Of a DNA stretch of 64,000 nucleotides, positions 15,452 to 24,681 are shown one piece after another. The first letter of the stretch is position 1. Each line of letters begins with the position of its first letter. The DNA comes from Puniceicoccaceae bacterium (GTDB lineage: Bacteria; Verrucomicrobiota; Verrucomicrobiia; Opitutales; JAFGAQ01). The stretch covers positions 257,399-321,398 of the forward strand of contig JANQOQ010000008.1 of NCBI GenBank assembly GCA_028285755.1, given 5' to 3'. Below the pieces are notes generated by a model. The model had not been told where the DNA came from. It made no database searches and was given only the letters and a program-made list of their open reading frames with translations. The position numbers and the translations under genes were made by a program.

Positions 15452-18268
15452 ATGAATCGTATTCGCTGCTCGCTTTTGAGCCTTATTTTTATCGCTTCAT
15501 CTATTTTCTCATTTGGAAGTAATCTGAATGAACCACTGCCGATTGACCCCAAGGTGCGTATTGGCAAGCTGGATAACGGCTTTACTTATTATTTGCGAGA
15601 AAACCAAAAACCCGAAAACCGTGTGGAGATGCGGCTCGCGGTAAATGTGGGCTCCATTGTCGAGGATGATGACCAACAGGGGCTCGCCCACTTCGTAGAG
15701 CACATGGCTTTCAATGGGAGCACAAATTTTGACAAGAACGAGCTTATCAGCTATTTGCAGAGCATCGGTGTGGACTTCGGGCCCGACCTCAACGCATACA
15801 CCTCGTTTGATGAGACGGTTTACATGCTTACGATCCCTTCGGATAAATCGGAACTGGTGGATAAAGGGTTTCTCGTGATGCAGGACTGGGCGCAGGGTTT
15901 GACCCTATCGGACGAAGAAATCGAGAATGAACGAGGCGTGATCATTGAAGAGTGGCGTATTGGCCGCGGAGCAGGTCAGCGCATGCTTGATAAATATTTG
16001 CCGGTTCTATTTTACAATTCCCACTATGCGGACCGCCTGCCCATTGGTAAGATCGAGATTCTCGAAAACTTCGATTTTGATGTGTTGCGCCGCTATTACT
16101 ACGATTGGTATCGCCCGGATCTCATGGCGTTTATCATGGTTGGCGATTTTGATCTGGATCAAGCAGAAGAGCAGGTCGTAGCGCATTTCTCTGGGCTAAC
16201 CATGCCGGAGGACCCCCGCCCGCGCGAGCGATTTGGCATACCGGATCATGAAGAAACCCTGGTCGTGGTAGCGACTGACGAAGAGGCGCCCAATACGGCG
16301 GTGCAGATCAATTTTAAGCATGAGTCCAGCGATTTGGCCACCGGGGCGGATTATCTGGATGCCGTAAAGCTCAGACTGTTTAGTGCAATGCTGAATCAGC
16401 GCCTCTCTGAACGCGCTCAGGAGGGCAACCCTCCCTTTATCTTCAGCAGTTTCCGATATTCGAGTCTATACTCACCTGAGAAGGATACCTTTTCAGGGTA
16501 TGCACTGGTCTCGGATACGGATATCGCGAGTGGATTTCAGGCAATGATGGAAGAGGCTGAGCGCGTGCGGCGCTTTGGTTTTACTCAATCGGAACTCGAC
16601 CGTGCGAAGCTCAACTCGCTGAATGCTTACGAACGTGCTTATGCCGAAAGGGATAAAACGGAGTCTTCAAGTTACATCCAGGAGTACATTGATCATTACC
16701 TCGAAAATGACCCGATTCCCGGGATTGAATTTAAGTATGAATTCGTCAAAGAGCACTTAGTCAGTGTTGATCTGGAATCCGTCAATGCACTTGCGGAGCA
16801 GTTGATTACTGCAGAAAACCGCGTCATTGTGGTAACGGGTCCTGAGTCAGCGCAGGCCAATATATCCGAAGACCAGTTACTCGCTATCGTAGATGAGGTA
16901 GGCGAGATGGAAATCGCCGCCTATGAGGATGCGCTCGCAGGCTCTGAGTTGATTACAGAAATGCCCGAACCCGGCGAAGTGATTTCCACGGAACTGATCG
17001 ACGTGATCAAGGCGGAAAAATGGACACTCTCAAACGGAGTGGAGGTTTACCTGAAACACACCAACTATAAAAATGATCAGGTATTGATACAGGGTTTCAG
17101 CGACGGAGGGACCTCACTCTATCCGGATGAAGATTTTACATCTGCTGTGCATGCCGGCAGTATCGCAGACCTGAGTGGCGTCGGAGATTTCACGGAAGTG
17201 GAACTTACAAAACTGCTCGCAGGTAAAATCGCAAACGTAGGCACGAGTATACGCAAATACGGGGAAGCGGTCAGTGGGAGCGCCCGCCCCCAGGATTTGG
17301 AGACCATGTTCCAATTGCTTTACCTGCACTTTACGGACCCAAAATTCAATGAAGATGCTTTCAACTCATACGTGAGCCGTTGGTCCGCATATCTGAAAAA
17401 CCGACTGGATGATCCAAATGCGTATTTTCAGGATCAATATGCGCGCATATTGCAGCAGCATCATCCGCGGGGAGACTATTTTCCTCGGGTTGAGGATTTC
17501 GCAAAGATCGACCATAAGCGTGCGCATGAGATTTATCTGGAGCGCTTCAGCGACGCGGATGATTTCACGTTTGTTATTGTAGGTAATTTTGATGTGTCAG
17601 CCCTGAAACCATTCATTGAGCAGTATCTGGCAAGCTTGCCAAGGAGTGCCAGCGATGAAAGCTATGTGGATTTAGGGATACGTCCACCATCCGGTTATCA
17701 GCTGAATGAAATTTTCAGAGGTGAAGATGAAAAGAGCTCCACCTATGTCAATTTCTCCACACCGGCAGATTATATCTGGGAAGATTCCCTGCACTTGCAG
17801 GCACTTTCCCGGGTGTTGGATATACGTTATCAGGAGACGCTCCGGGAAGAAATGAGCGACGTTTACTCAGTAGGGGTGAGTGCGAATTTTGGTCGTGAAC
17901 CTTATGATCGTGCAACTTTACGCATCCGCATGCCCTCGTCGCCCGATTCGGTTGAAGGGCTTGTCGATTCAGCGATTTCAATCATTGAAGAGATAAGGCA
18001 AAACGGACCTTCGGAAGAAAATGTAGAAAAGGTGAAAGAGATTATGCGACGTAATTTTGAGAAAAGCCTGGAGGAAAACAGCTTCTGGCTTGGCGGAATC
18101 GCGAACTATGTGGAGTATGATAAAGATTTCAATAAACTTGCAGATATATCGCAGTTTGATCTGATTACTGCTGAGGGAATTCAGAAGGTCGCCCGGAAAT
18201 ATTTTGATACCGAATCATACATCCAAACGACTCTATACCCGGCAGCTATGAAGCCTGAGAATCAGTGA
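15452..18268 (+). CDS. M16 family zinc metallopeptidase, two-domain periplasmic type
   Basis: A 938-residue protein with a signal peptide (about 22 residues). The inverted zinc motif HFVEH is at residues 80-84 and the third ligand Glu160 lies in EIENERGVIIEEWR, 76 residues after the second histidine as in pitrilysin-type enzymes. A second, inactive M16 domain occupies the C-terminal half (from about 520). This PqqL-like architecture is typical of secreted peptidases that digest small peptides or partly unfolded proteins. Its last 7 bases overlap the stop of the convergent PhzF gene. Confidence 0.92.
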   Translation: MNRIRCSLLSLIFIASSIFSFGSNLNEPLPIDPKVRIGKLDNGFTYYLRENQKPENRVEMRLAVNVGSIVEDDDQQGLAHFVEHMAFNGSTNFDKNELISYLQSIGVDFGPDLNAYTSFDETVYMLTIPSDKSELVDKGFLVMQDWAQGLTLSDEEIENERGVIIEEWRIGRGAGQRMLDKYLPVLFYNSHYADRLPIGKIEILENFDFDVLRRYYYDWYRPDLMAFIMVGDFDLDQAEEQVVAHFSGLTMPEDPRPRERFGIPDHEETLVVVATDEEAPNTAVQINFKHESSDLATGADYLDAVKLRLFSAMLNQRLSERAQEGNPPFIFSSFRYSSLYSPEKDTFSGYALVSDTDIASGFQAMMEEAERVRRFGFTQSELDRAKLNSLNAYERAYAERDKTESSSYIQEYIDHYLENDPIPGIEFKYEFVKEHLVSVDLESVNALAEQLITAENRVIVVTGPESAQANISEDQLLAIVDEVGEMEIAAYEDALAGSELITEMPEPGEVISTELIDVIKAEKWTLSNGVEVYLKHTNYKNDQVLIQGFSDGGTSLYPDEDFTSAVHAGSIADLSGVGDFTEVELTKLLAGKIANVGTSIRKYGEAVSGSARPQDLETMFQLLYLHFTDPKFNEDAFNSYVSRWSAYLKNRLDDPNAYFQDQYARILQQHHPRGDYFPRVEDFAKIDHKRAHEIYLERFSDADDFTFVIVGNFDVSALKPFIEQYLASLPRSASDESYVDLGIRPPSGYQLNEIFRGEDEKSSTYVNFSTPADYIWEDSLHLQALSRVLDIRYQETLREEMSDVYSVGVSANFGREPYDRATLRIRMPSSPDSVEGLVDSAISIIEEIRQNGPSEENVEKVKEIMRRNFEKSLEENSFWLGGIANYVEYDKDFNKLADISQFDLITAEGIQKVARKYFDTESYIQTTLYPAAMKPENQ

Positions 18269-19050
18269 ACAGTTGGTAGTTCTGCCTTAAAGTAAGTAAT
18301 AGCCTGACCTTCAAGGATCACCCGGTCATTGGTGACCCTGCACCATACTTCCCCTCCCCGCGGGGATGCCTGGTAAGCGCGAAGCTGTGATTTACCCAGC
18401 TTCTTTGCCCAGTAGGGTGCAGCCATGCAGTGAGCGGATCCGGTTACAGGATCTTCAGGTATACCGACACGCGGAGCAAAAAAACGACTTACAAAATCGT
18501 AATTGCTGCCCTCGCTAGTGATCAGCAGTCCCTGTGCATCTATAGATGCTATTTGGGGATAATCAGGCTGGAAGCTTCTCAAAAACGCTTCGTCCTTGAG
18601 CACTACCATGAGTTTTTCTCCCCAGAAACATTCAATGGTTTGTTCGCTGAGAGTACCGATTAATGATTCTGGCAATTCACAAGAGTCACCCATTACCTGA
18701 GGAAAGTCCATCTGATAGCCATTTTTGATTTGAGTTACGGTCAAAATGCCACTGCGTGTCTCAAATGAAACGCTTCGATCCTCTAACTTTAGCTCCGATA
18801 GTATGACGTGGCCGCTTGCCAGTGTGGCATGACCACAAAAATCGACTTCCGCCATGGGGGTGAACCATAGCAACGGGTAGTGCCCATCAGATGTTTTAGG
18901 GTAGATGTATGCCGTTTCTGCCAGATTATGTTCATTGGCCATTTTCTGCAAAATCACATCATCCGGTATGTTCTCTTCCAATATGCACACCCCTGCCTGA
19001 TTACCGGTAAATGGCCTACTCGCAAAAGCATCTACATGAAAATACTTCAT
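18262..19050 (-). CDS. PhzF family isomerase/epimerase-like protein
   Basis: A 262-residue protein beginning with the family signature YFHVDAFASRPFTGNQAGVC. The catalytic-type glutamate appears in EHNLAETAYI. Other hallmarks are DFCGHATLASGHV and EDPVTGSAHCMAAPYW. PhzF of phenazine synthesis isomerises its substrate, but most chromosomal members have unknown substrates, and no phenazine genes are present. It lies 7 bases after hemJ on the same strand, probably co-transcribed. Confidence 0.9.
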   Translation of the reverse strand: MKYFHVDAFASRPFTGNQAGVCILEENIPDDVILQKMANEHNLAETAYIYPKTSDGHYPLLWFTPMAEVDFCGHATLASGHVILSELKLEDRSVSFETRSGILTVTQIKNGYQMDFPQVMGDSCELPESLIGTLSEQTIECFWGEKLMVVLKDEAFLRSFQPDYPQIASIDAQGLLITSEGSNYDFVSRFFAPRVGIPEDPVTGSAHCMAAPYWAKKLGKSQLRAYQASPRGGEVWCRVTNDRVILEGQAITYFKAELPTVH

Positions 19051-19057
19051 CGGACCT

Positions 19058-19483
19058 TTAGAATGGTTTCATGAGCGTAAGGATCAATATCCCCAGCAGC
19101 ACAAAGACGGGCAGTTCATTAAACCAGCGAAAAAATACAGAGCTGGGCTTTAGTGTATCTTTTTGCATTTGCTTCAGGAAATAACCGCACAGGTGGTGGT
19201 GGACGACAAAATACAAAACCAGTAACAACTTCGCGTGCATCCAGCCGCCGCCCATACCAAAGTGTAACCACAGCGTCAGTCCCAGGATAATCGCAAAGAT
19301 CATCATAATAGTGGAGAATTTGTAGAGCTTACGGGCCATGGTCTTGATGCGTGAGACTCCTTCCCCTTCCTGTACGGCTTCCTGGAAATGCACGAACATG
19401 CGGGGCAGATAGAAAATACCTACCATCCATGCGATTACAAAGAAGATGTGAAACACCTTAACCCAAAGATATGCGCTGGTCAT
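19058..19483 (-). CDS. hemJ: Protoporphyrinogen IX oxidase HemJ
   Basis: A 141-residue inner-membrane protein with four predicted helices. The N-terminal signature VKVFHIFFVIAWMVGIFYLPR contains the conserved histidine, and HAKLLLVLYFVVHHHLCGYF contains the conserved lysine. HemJ (UPF0093) oxidises protoporphyrinogen IX in most Gram-negatives that lack HemG/HemY. No other heme gene is nearby; it sits between recD and the PhzF gene. Confidence 0.88.
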   Translation of the reverse strand: MTSAYLWVKVFHIFFVIAWMVGIFYLPRMFVHFQEAVQEGEGVSRIKTMARKLYKFSTIMMIFAIILGLTLWLHFGMGGGWMHAKLLLVLYFVVHHHLCGYFLKQMQKDTLKPSSVFFRWFNELPVFVLLGILILTLMKPF

Positions 19484-19519
19484 AAATTATAAACAAAGTT
19501 TTCAGGGAGATATTTCCAG

Positions 19520-21244
19520 TTAATTCTGCCCGAGTGTACGCTCTGCAAGACTACTTTCCCGGTGTGTGGATTGGCGGATCGCCTTTTCAAGTAAATCAAT
19601 GCTCCCGACGATGGTTAATGATTTGCGGGCCCGGCTCACCGCCGTATACACAAGCTCGCGAGTTAACAAAGGAGAGTCAGCATGGGGCAAAAAGAGCAGC
19701 ACGTGATTCGCCTCTGAGCCCTGGCTTTTGTGGATGGTTATGCCAAATGCGGTTTTATGAGCGGGCAACTGCCTGCTTGTGAAGAGCTGCAATTCGTTTT
19801 CAGAACCCAGTTTATAGTGAAGATCATCCTCGTCATTTTTATGCTGAGTGATCAACAAGTCACCATTGTAGAGCTTTTTAGCGTAATCATTATGCTCGAT
19901 TAAAACCGGTTTCCAATGAGCTTGTTGGGGATACCGGCTTTTTATCGTTTTTTCAATATAGTCATTAAGTGTTTCTGCCCCGTAGGGTCCACGGTTAGTC
20001 GCACTCAAGACCATAAAATCACTGAGTTTCTTGAATGCGCCCTCCAGACTTTCTGCCTGGCTGAATGGGAGTATGTGATGCTCTATCCAAGCTTGAATCT
20101 GGGCATCGGCTTTTGCAGTATCCTCCGGAATAAGTCTCACTTCTGAGTTAGCTGCATCAAAGACGCCTTTAAATGAGTTGCTGGAATTACTCCTGCCTGT
20201 ACGTATCGTTTCATTGAGCTTGTGCAGAGCAGACTCTTCAGCAAAGCGGTAGGTTTTGCTAAGCTGTATGGAAGTGGCTGCCTGCGATCCGGATCGGGTT
20301 ATGATTTCGTATAGATCGCGGAAAACCGCGCCGGGTCTTACGGATGCCAGCTGATTTATATCACCAATGAGGTATAATCGACACTCTTTCGGCAACACCT
20401 TTATTACTTGGTAGAGCAGCTCCAGATCCACCATTGAGGCTTCGTCAATAAATAACCATTTCAGCTGGGGTCTTATGGGTGGTAAGATGCCTGAGCGTGA
20501 ACTGGGTTTCAGCTCCTGATAGAGCCGATGGAGCGTGACTGCGTTTCGGGGTATTTTTTGTTTCGTCGTGGGTTCAAGAGACAACGAATCGAGACCGGCT
20601 TCGATGCTGTCATTGAGGCGGCTTACGGCCTTACCCGTAGGTGCAGTGACTGCGATGTGGGCATGAGGGTCAGTCACAAGGATATTTGCCATACATCTTA
20701 ATACCGTGAATGTCTTGCCGGTTCCCGGTCCTCCGGAAAGGGTGATCAATGAATGTGAATGAACGGCTTCGATTGCGGCGATTTGATCCTTGGCACACCC
20801 GTCCTTAAGCACATCAGGCGTAGTAATAATTTTCGTTGGCAGCTCCCGGTTTAGCAATTCATTTATATATGTCGCAAGCCCCGCTTCTGCCAGCCACGCC
20901 CGCTTTAAATAGAGCTTGTTTTTCTCATAAACAAAAGGGTATTGGCCTTCGGGGGTAAAGTTTGCAAGCGATTGTGCCCAGGAATCGGGGGTGGGCCAGG
21001 GATCTTCGATGAATTCAAGCTCAACCGGCTTTTCCCTTAGGTCTAGGGCGAGTTGCCCATTTCGGTGATATTGGTGACAGAGAGCTGCTGCCAAATAAAG
21101 CCAGCTATTTTCAGTATTTTGACCCTCAATGACGGTTAAGGCGATTTCTGTATCCAAGGCATCCAGCAAAGGGGATTCTACATGGCCATTAATGTGCCCT
21201 GGCCAAGACCTTTGGGGTAACAATTGCAGTTCAGATAGTTTCAT
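19520..21244 (-). CDS. recD: Exodeoxyribonuclease V alpha subunit
   Basis: A 574-residue SF1B helicase. Walker A SGGPGTGKT is at about 168-176, the DExx motif in KWLFIDEASMVDLELL, and the C-terminal UvrD-like motif in ELVYTAVSRARKSLTIVG. It is the fast 5'-3' helicase of RecBCD. The ATG overlaps the TGA of recB (21241-21244), showing translational coupling in a recC-recB-recD operon. Confidence 0.93.
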   Translation of the reverse strand: MKLSELQLLPQRSWPGHINGHVESPLLDALDTEIALTVIEGQNTENSWLYLAAALCHQYHRNGQLALDLREKPVELEFIEDPWPTPDSWAQSLANFTPEGQYPFVYEKNKLYLKRAWLAEAGLATYINELLNRELPTKIITTPDVLKDGCAKDQIAAIEAVHSHSLITLSGGPGTGKTFTVLRCMANILVTDPHAHIAVTAPTGKAVSRLNDSIEAGLDSLSLEPTTKQKIPRNAVTLHRLYQELKPSSRSGILPPIRPQLKWLFIDEASMVDLELLYQVIKVLPKECRLYLIGDINQLASVRPGAVFRDLYEIITRSGSQAATSIQLSKTYRFAEESALHKLNETIRTGRSNSSNSFKGVFDAANSEVRLIPEDTAKADAQIQAWIEHHILPFSQAESLEGAFKKLSDFMVLSATNRGPYGAETLNDYIEKTIKSRYPQQAHWKPVLIEHNDYAKKLYNGDLLITQHKNDEDDLHYKLGSENELQLFTSRQLPAHKTAFGITIHKSQGSEANHVLLFLPHADSPLLTRELVYTAVSRARKSLTIVGSIDLLEKAIRQSTHRESSLAERTLGQN

Positions 21245-24200
21245 AAGCCCAGTGCAGCTCCCAGTGAGTTGAGCAACTCGAGGGGCGGTTTGGTTGCATA
21301 GATTCCTTGTGTCGATGGATGTTCCAGGCCTCTTAAATAGAAGTAATACACGCCGCCAAAATCGCGGTTATAATCGTATGATGGATTCGCCAACTTCAGG
21401 TAGCGGTTGATAGCGAGCAGGTAGATTAAATATTGCAGATGATAGTGGTGCTCATTCATGGACGTGACTATTGTCCCTGCATCATAGTCTTCGATGCTTT
21501 CACCAAGCCAATTACTCTTCCAGTCGATGAGATAATACTTACCCTCTTTTTCGAACCAGAGATCAATGATGCCTCGCATATACCCCTCCAGCAGCGGACT
21601 CAAGGCATTGAAATCGGGCAAACTGTAATTCATCTGCATCGCCCAATCGGATGCTCGAATTTGATTTAGAAATGAGGTCAGTCTGGGTTCCTGAATATTG
21701 ATCGCTAGGGTAAATTCGGTCTCTGCAAATAGCTGTTTGGCGGGAATCGAATTTAAGCTAAACGGAGCATCAACCCCTATCTTAACGTCACTCAGTACCT
21801 TTAACATCTGCTCCATTAGGGAGCTCCAAGTCTTGGTTGGATAGTTAAACTGATCACACTCCTGCTCAATAAGCGTTTTCCAGCTTCCTTCATTAGTAAA
21901 ATCAACTTGCTCCAATATGCTGTGCAATAACAGGCCGGTCTCTGTTCCTTTGGGGAGGTCGTGAATGGAGGGGTCTTTTGAGTCATTGGATAAGACTTTC
22001 GAAGTATTCGGAGAAATGATCAGCGGTTCGTCTTCGAGTGCTGTAGTGGTCTCTGTTTTATGAACCATGGAGGAAAAACTCAGTAAACTCAGGGGTTTGG
22101 GCGTATTGGGTTTTTCTATGGCCTCGAGTCTTGTTTCTGAGATGGATTGCGGGTCACCTCGAGTGCTTTTTTGGAGCTTTTCCAGATTCGGTTCGCTAAT
22201 TCTGAATAAGCCCGGATATTTTGTCTGCAGGTATCTGAGCGCACTTTCCAAATCAAGATCTTCTGCCGCGTTTACGTGTTTTCTCAGCCATTGGCATACG
22301 GTCGCTTTTTTCCATGAAGTGGGTTTTGCATTGAGGTATACTTTGCAGATGTATTCTGCACGCGTGATTGCCACATAGCTGAGCCGCATTTTTTCGGAGA
22401 TATGGGCGATGCTTTTGGCTTCCCGGGATTCTTCAGTCAGGTCAAACTGGGTGTATGCTCGTTGTTTGGCATGATAGGAATCGTGGTAATCCATGGGCAG
22501 CTCCATGGCCCGTTGAGTATCTACACTATCCGGAAACGGTATCAGCACGACAGGAAATTGTAGCCCCTTGGATTTATGCATGGTGATGATCCTGAGTGCA
22601 TGGGTTTGCTTATCGAGGCGCAGAAGCTCATCCATATTCGATTGATCCGGCATCTGCATTTTTTTCTGGTAAACCCGCAGCAAATCGCGAGGCTCCCTAG
22701 TGCTTTCGGTGAGTGAGAGAATCAAGTCGTAGAGGTGGTAAAAGTTAGCCAGTGCCCGATCGGGATTCGCAGATTGTGCCAGGTTTTCCACCCAATGAAA
22801 AGCCAACTCCATGTATTTCAACGCGTGAGGGAGCCCCCGGTTAATCCACAATTCGTGAGCTTTCAAAAAGTGTTGGACCAGGGAACTCAAAGACTGAACA
22901 TCCTCCGACAAAGCGTGGATATGGCTCGCTGAGTAGTTAAATGGGGGTGTTGATAATGCCCCGAATAAGAACGCCGTGGAATCCGGCTTTATGAGGGCTT
23001 GCAGGATCGTGTGCCAGACTTGGGCTTCATCGCTTTCATACACACTCGCTCCCCCCAGTATGACTGCTGATAAAGCGAACTTCTCAAGTGTGCTTTTGAG
23101 TTTTGATGCAGTATCGTTAGAGGGTACTAATATTGCAATGTCTTCGATGTTTAGCGGCCGCCTTCCTTCTGTCGCATTTTCAAGATAATAATTATCGGAA
23201 AGCAGATCCTGAATATCATTGATGAGTGCGTCCGTCAGGGTTTTATGGGTTGCGTTCAGGTCAGCCTCGAAAGGCATCCAATGGATGCCCGAGACTTCCT
23301 CATTTTGGTAATAGGCTCGTTTTTGTGAGCTGTTTGGAGAAGTCTGAATCGATTCGTAGCCTATCCATGGATACAAAAAGGGATCTTCAAGATTTAGGAG
23401 CGCATTTACCCCATCGTTAATGGTTTTATTGGAGCGCCAGTTGGTCGTGAGAGAGTAAGCAGCTACTGCCTCTTTCTGAGCCGCAAAATATGTAAATATA
23501 TCGCCCCCCCGAAAACTGTATATTGCCTGTTTGGGGTCACCGATAAATATGAGCGATTTGGGCGAATCATTAGTAAGGAAGATATTTTGAAGAATGGAGA
23601 GCTGGACCGGGTCAGTATCTTGAAATTCATCGATGATGCCAATCGTGAAATCCTGAGCCAGCCGTTGCGCAAGCGATGGATTGGCGATGAGGCAATGATT
23701 CAAATGGTTCAATAAGTCGTCATAGCGCAGGGTGTCCTGCTCAAAAACGAGTCGTTGTGTGTTTTTGCGATTTTGTGTGGCGATCCAGTCAACAAGCCAA
23801 TGGCAGCACTTATTAAGGAGCTGAGTAAATACGGTGACCTGCGTGAATACATTCAACGTAGGCATAATTTTTTTGCTCTTTAGCTGAGCTTCCAAATGAT
23901 CAGGGTGAAAACGGAGTAAGTCATTGAAGAGCTGGGGTTCCCAGATGCCCTTATTAAAAAGGGCCTCCAGGGTTACGCTTGCCTGCTTTAGAGATCGCCA
24001 CGCATCTTTCTTTAAAAGGGTCGTTTGGGCATCCAGGCATGCTTCCTGAATAGTTGCTTGTTCGGAAATCCAGGTTTGCTGCAGCTCGTTGAAGAATTGT
24101 GTAATTGCTTCGTCTAGTTGTGCGACGGGGTATGCATCGATTTTAGGATCATCCGTCTTATCTAATAGTTTGTCCAAAAATGGTCCTTCCAATCCGAGAT

Positions 24201-24681
24201 ACAGACTTGTAGGAACAATCCACGGGGATCGGTTAGCCTGTTGTTGCATGCCTCGATAGATGCCCTGTTTCAGTGATTCGTGAAACTCGCGTGAATCGGG
24301 AATCAAGGTAAACTCCGAACTGATCCCACATTCTTGACTGTAAGCTTTAAGCGTTCGCTGGCAGAAACCATGAATCGTGGAAATGTTAGCACGATCAAAA
24401 TCCTCCAAGGCAATCGATAGGTTTTGGTATCCCTGAATATCCTCTGCGTGGAGCGCTTCGTCTTGTGCGTTTTCCAGTTTTTTGCGAATGCGTTGGTTGA
24501 GCTCCTCAGTTGCTGCGTTGGTAAAGGTCAGCACCAGGATTTGATCGATCGTTGCTTCGCCTTGCCCGATCAGACGTGCAACGATTTCTGTGATGCTGTA
24601 GGTTTTTCCGGTACCGGCACTTGCTTCTATGAGCGTGATCCCGGGATCTGGCCTAAATTGCGCTGAATTAAACGGGATCAT
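21241..24681 (-). CDS. recB: Exodeoxyribonuclease V beta subunit
   Basis: A 1146-residue SF1A helicase-nuclease. Walker A ASAGTGKT at residues 20-27 is followed by motif II IIDEFQDTDPVQLS and the UvrD-type motif MRLSYVAITRAEYICKVYL. The C-terminal nuclease domain has the RecB motif: GIIDLWF (about 1030) and YLIDWKSN (about 1050). It digests double-strand ends and loads RecA after a Chi-like signal. Its start overlaps recC by 14 bases. Confidence 0.95.
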   Translation of the reverse strand: MIPFNSAQFRPDPGITLIEASAGTGKTYSITEIVARLIGQGEATIDQILVLTFTNAATEELNQRIRKKLENAQDEALHAEDIQGYQNLSIALEDFDRANISTIHGFCQRTLKAYSQECGISSEFTLIPDSREFHESLKQGIYRGMQQQANRSPWIVPTSLYLGLEGPFLDKLLDKTDDPKIDAYPVAQLDEAITQFFNELQQTWISEQATIQEACLDAQTTLLKKDAWRSLKQASVTLEALFNKGIWEPQLFNDLLRFHPDHLEAQLKSKKIMPTLNVFTQVTVFTQLLNKCCHWLVDWIATQNRKNTQRLVFEQDTLRYDDLLNHLNHCLIANPSLAQRLAQDFTIGIIDEFQDTDPVQLSILQNIFLTNDSPKSLIFIGDPKQAIYSFRGGDIFTYFAAQKEAVAAYSLTTNWRSNKTINDGVNALLNLEDPFLYPWIGYESIQTSPNSSQKRAYYQNEEVSGIHWMPFEADLNATHKTLTDALINDIQDLLSDNYYLENATEGRRPLNIEDIAILVPSNDTASKLKSTLEKFALSAVILGGASVYESDEAQVWHTILQALIKPDSTAFLFGALSTPPFNYSASHIHALSEDVQSLSSLVQHFLKAHELWINRGLPHALKYMELAFHWVENLAQSANPDRALANFYHLYDLILSLTESTREPRDLLRVYQKKMQMPDQSNMDELLRLDKQTHALRIITMHKSKGLQFPVVLIPFPDSVDTQRAMELPMDYHDSYHAKQRAYTQFDLTEESREAKSIAHISEKMRLSYVAITRAEYICKVYLNAKPTSWKKATVCQWLRKHVNAAEDLDLESALRYLQTKYPGLFRISEPNLEKLQKSTRGDPQSISETRLEAIEKPNTPKPLSLLSFSSMVHKTETTTALEDEPLIISPNTSKVLSNDSKDPSIHDLPKGTETGLLLHSILEQVDFTNEGSWKTLIEQECDQFNYPTKTWSSLMEQMLKVLSDVKIGVDAPFSLNSIPAKQLFAETEFTLAINIQEPRLTSFLNQIRASDWAMQMNYSLPDFNALSPLLEGYMRGIIDLWFEKEGKYYLIDWKSNWLGESIEDYDAGTIVTSMNEHHYHLQYLIYLLAINRYLKLANPSYDYNRDFGGVYYFYLRGLEHPSTQGIYATKPPLELLNSLGAALGL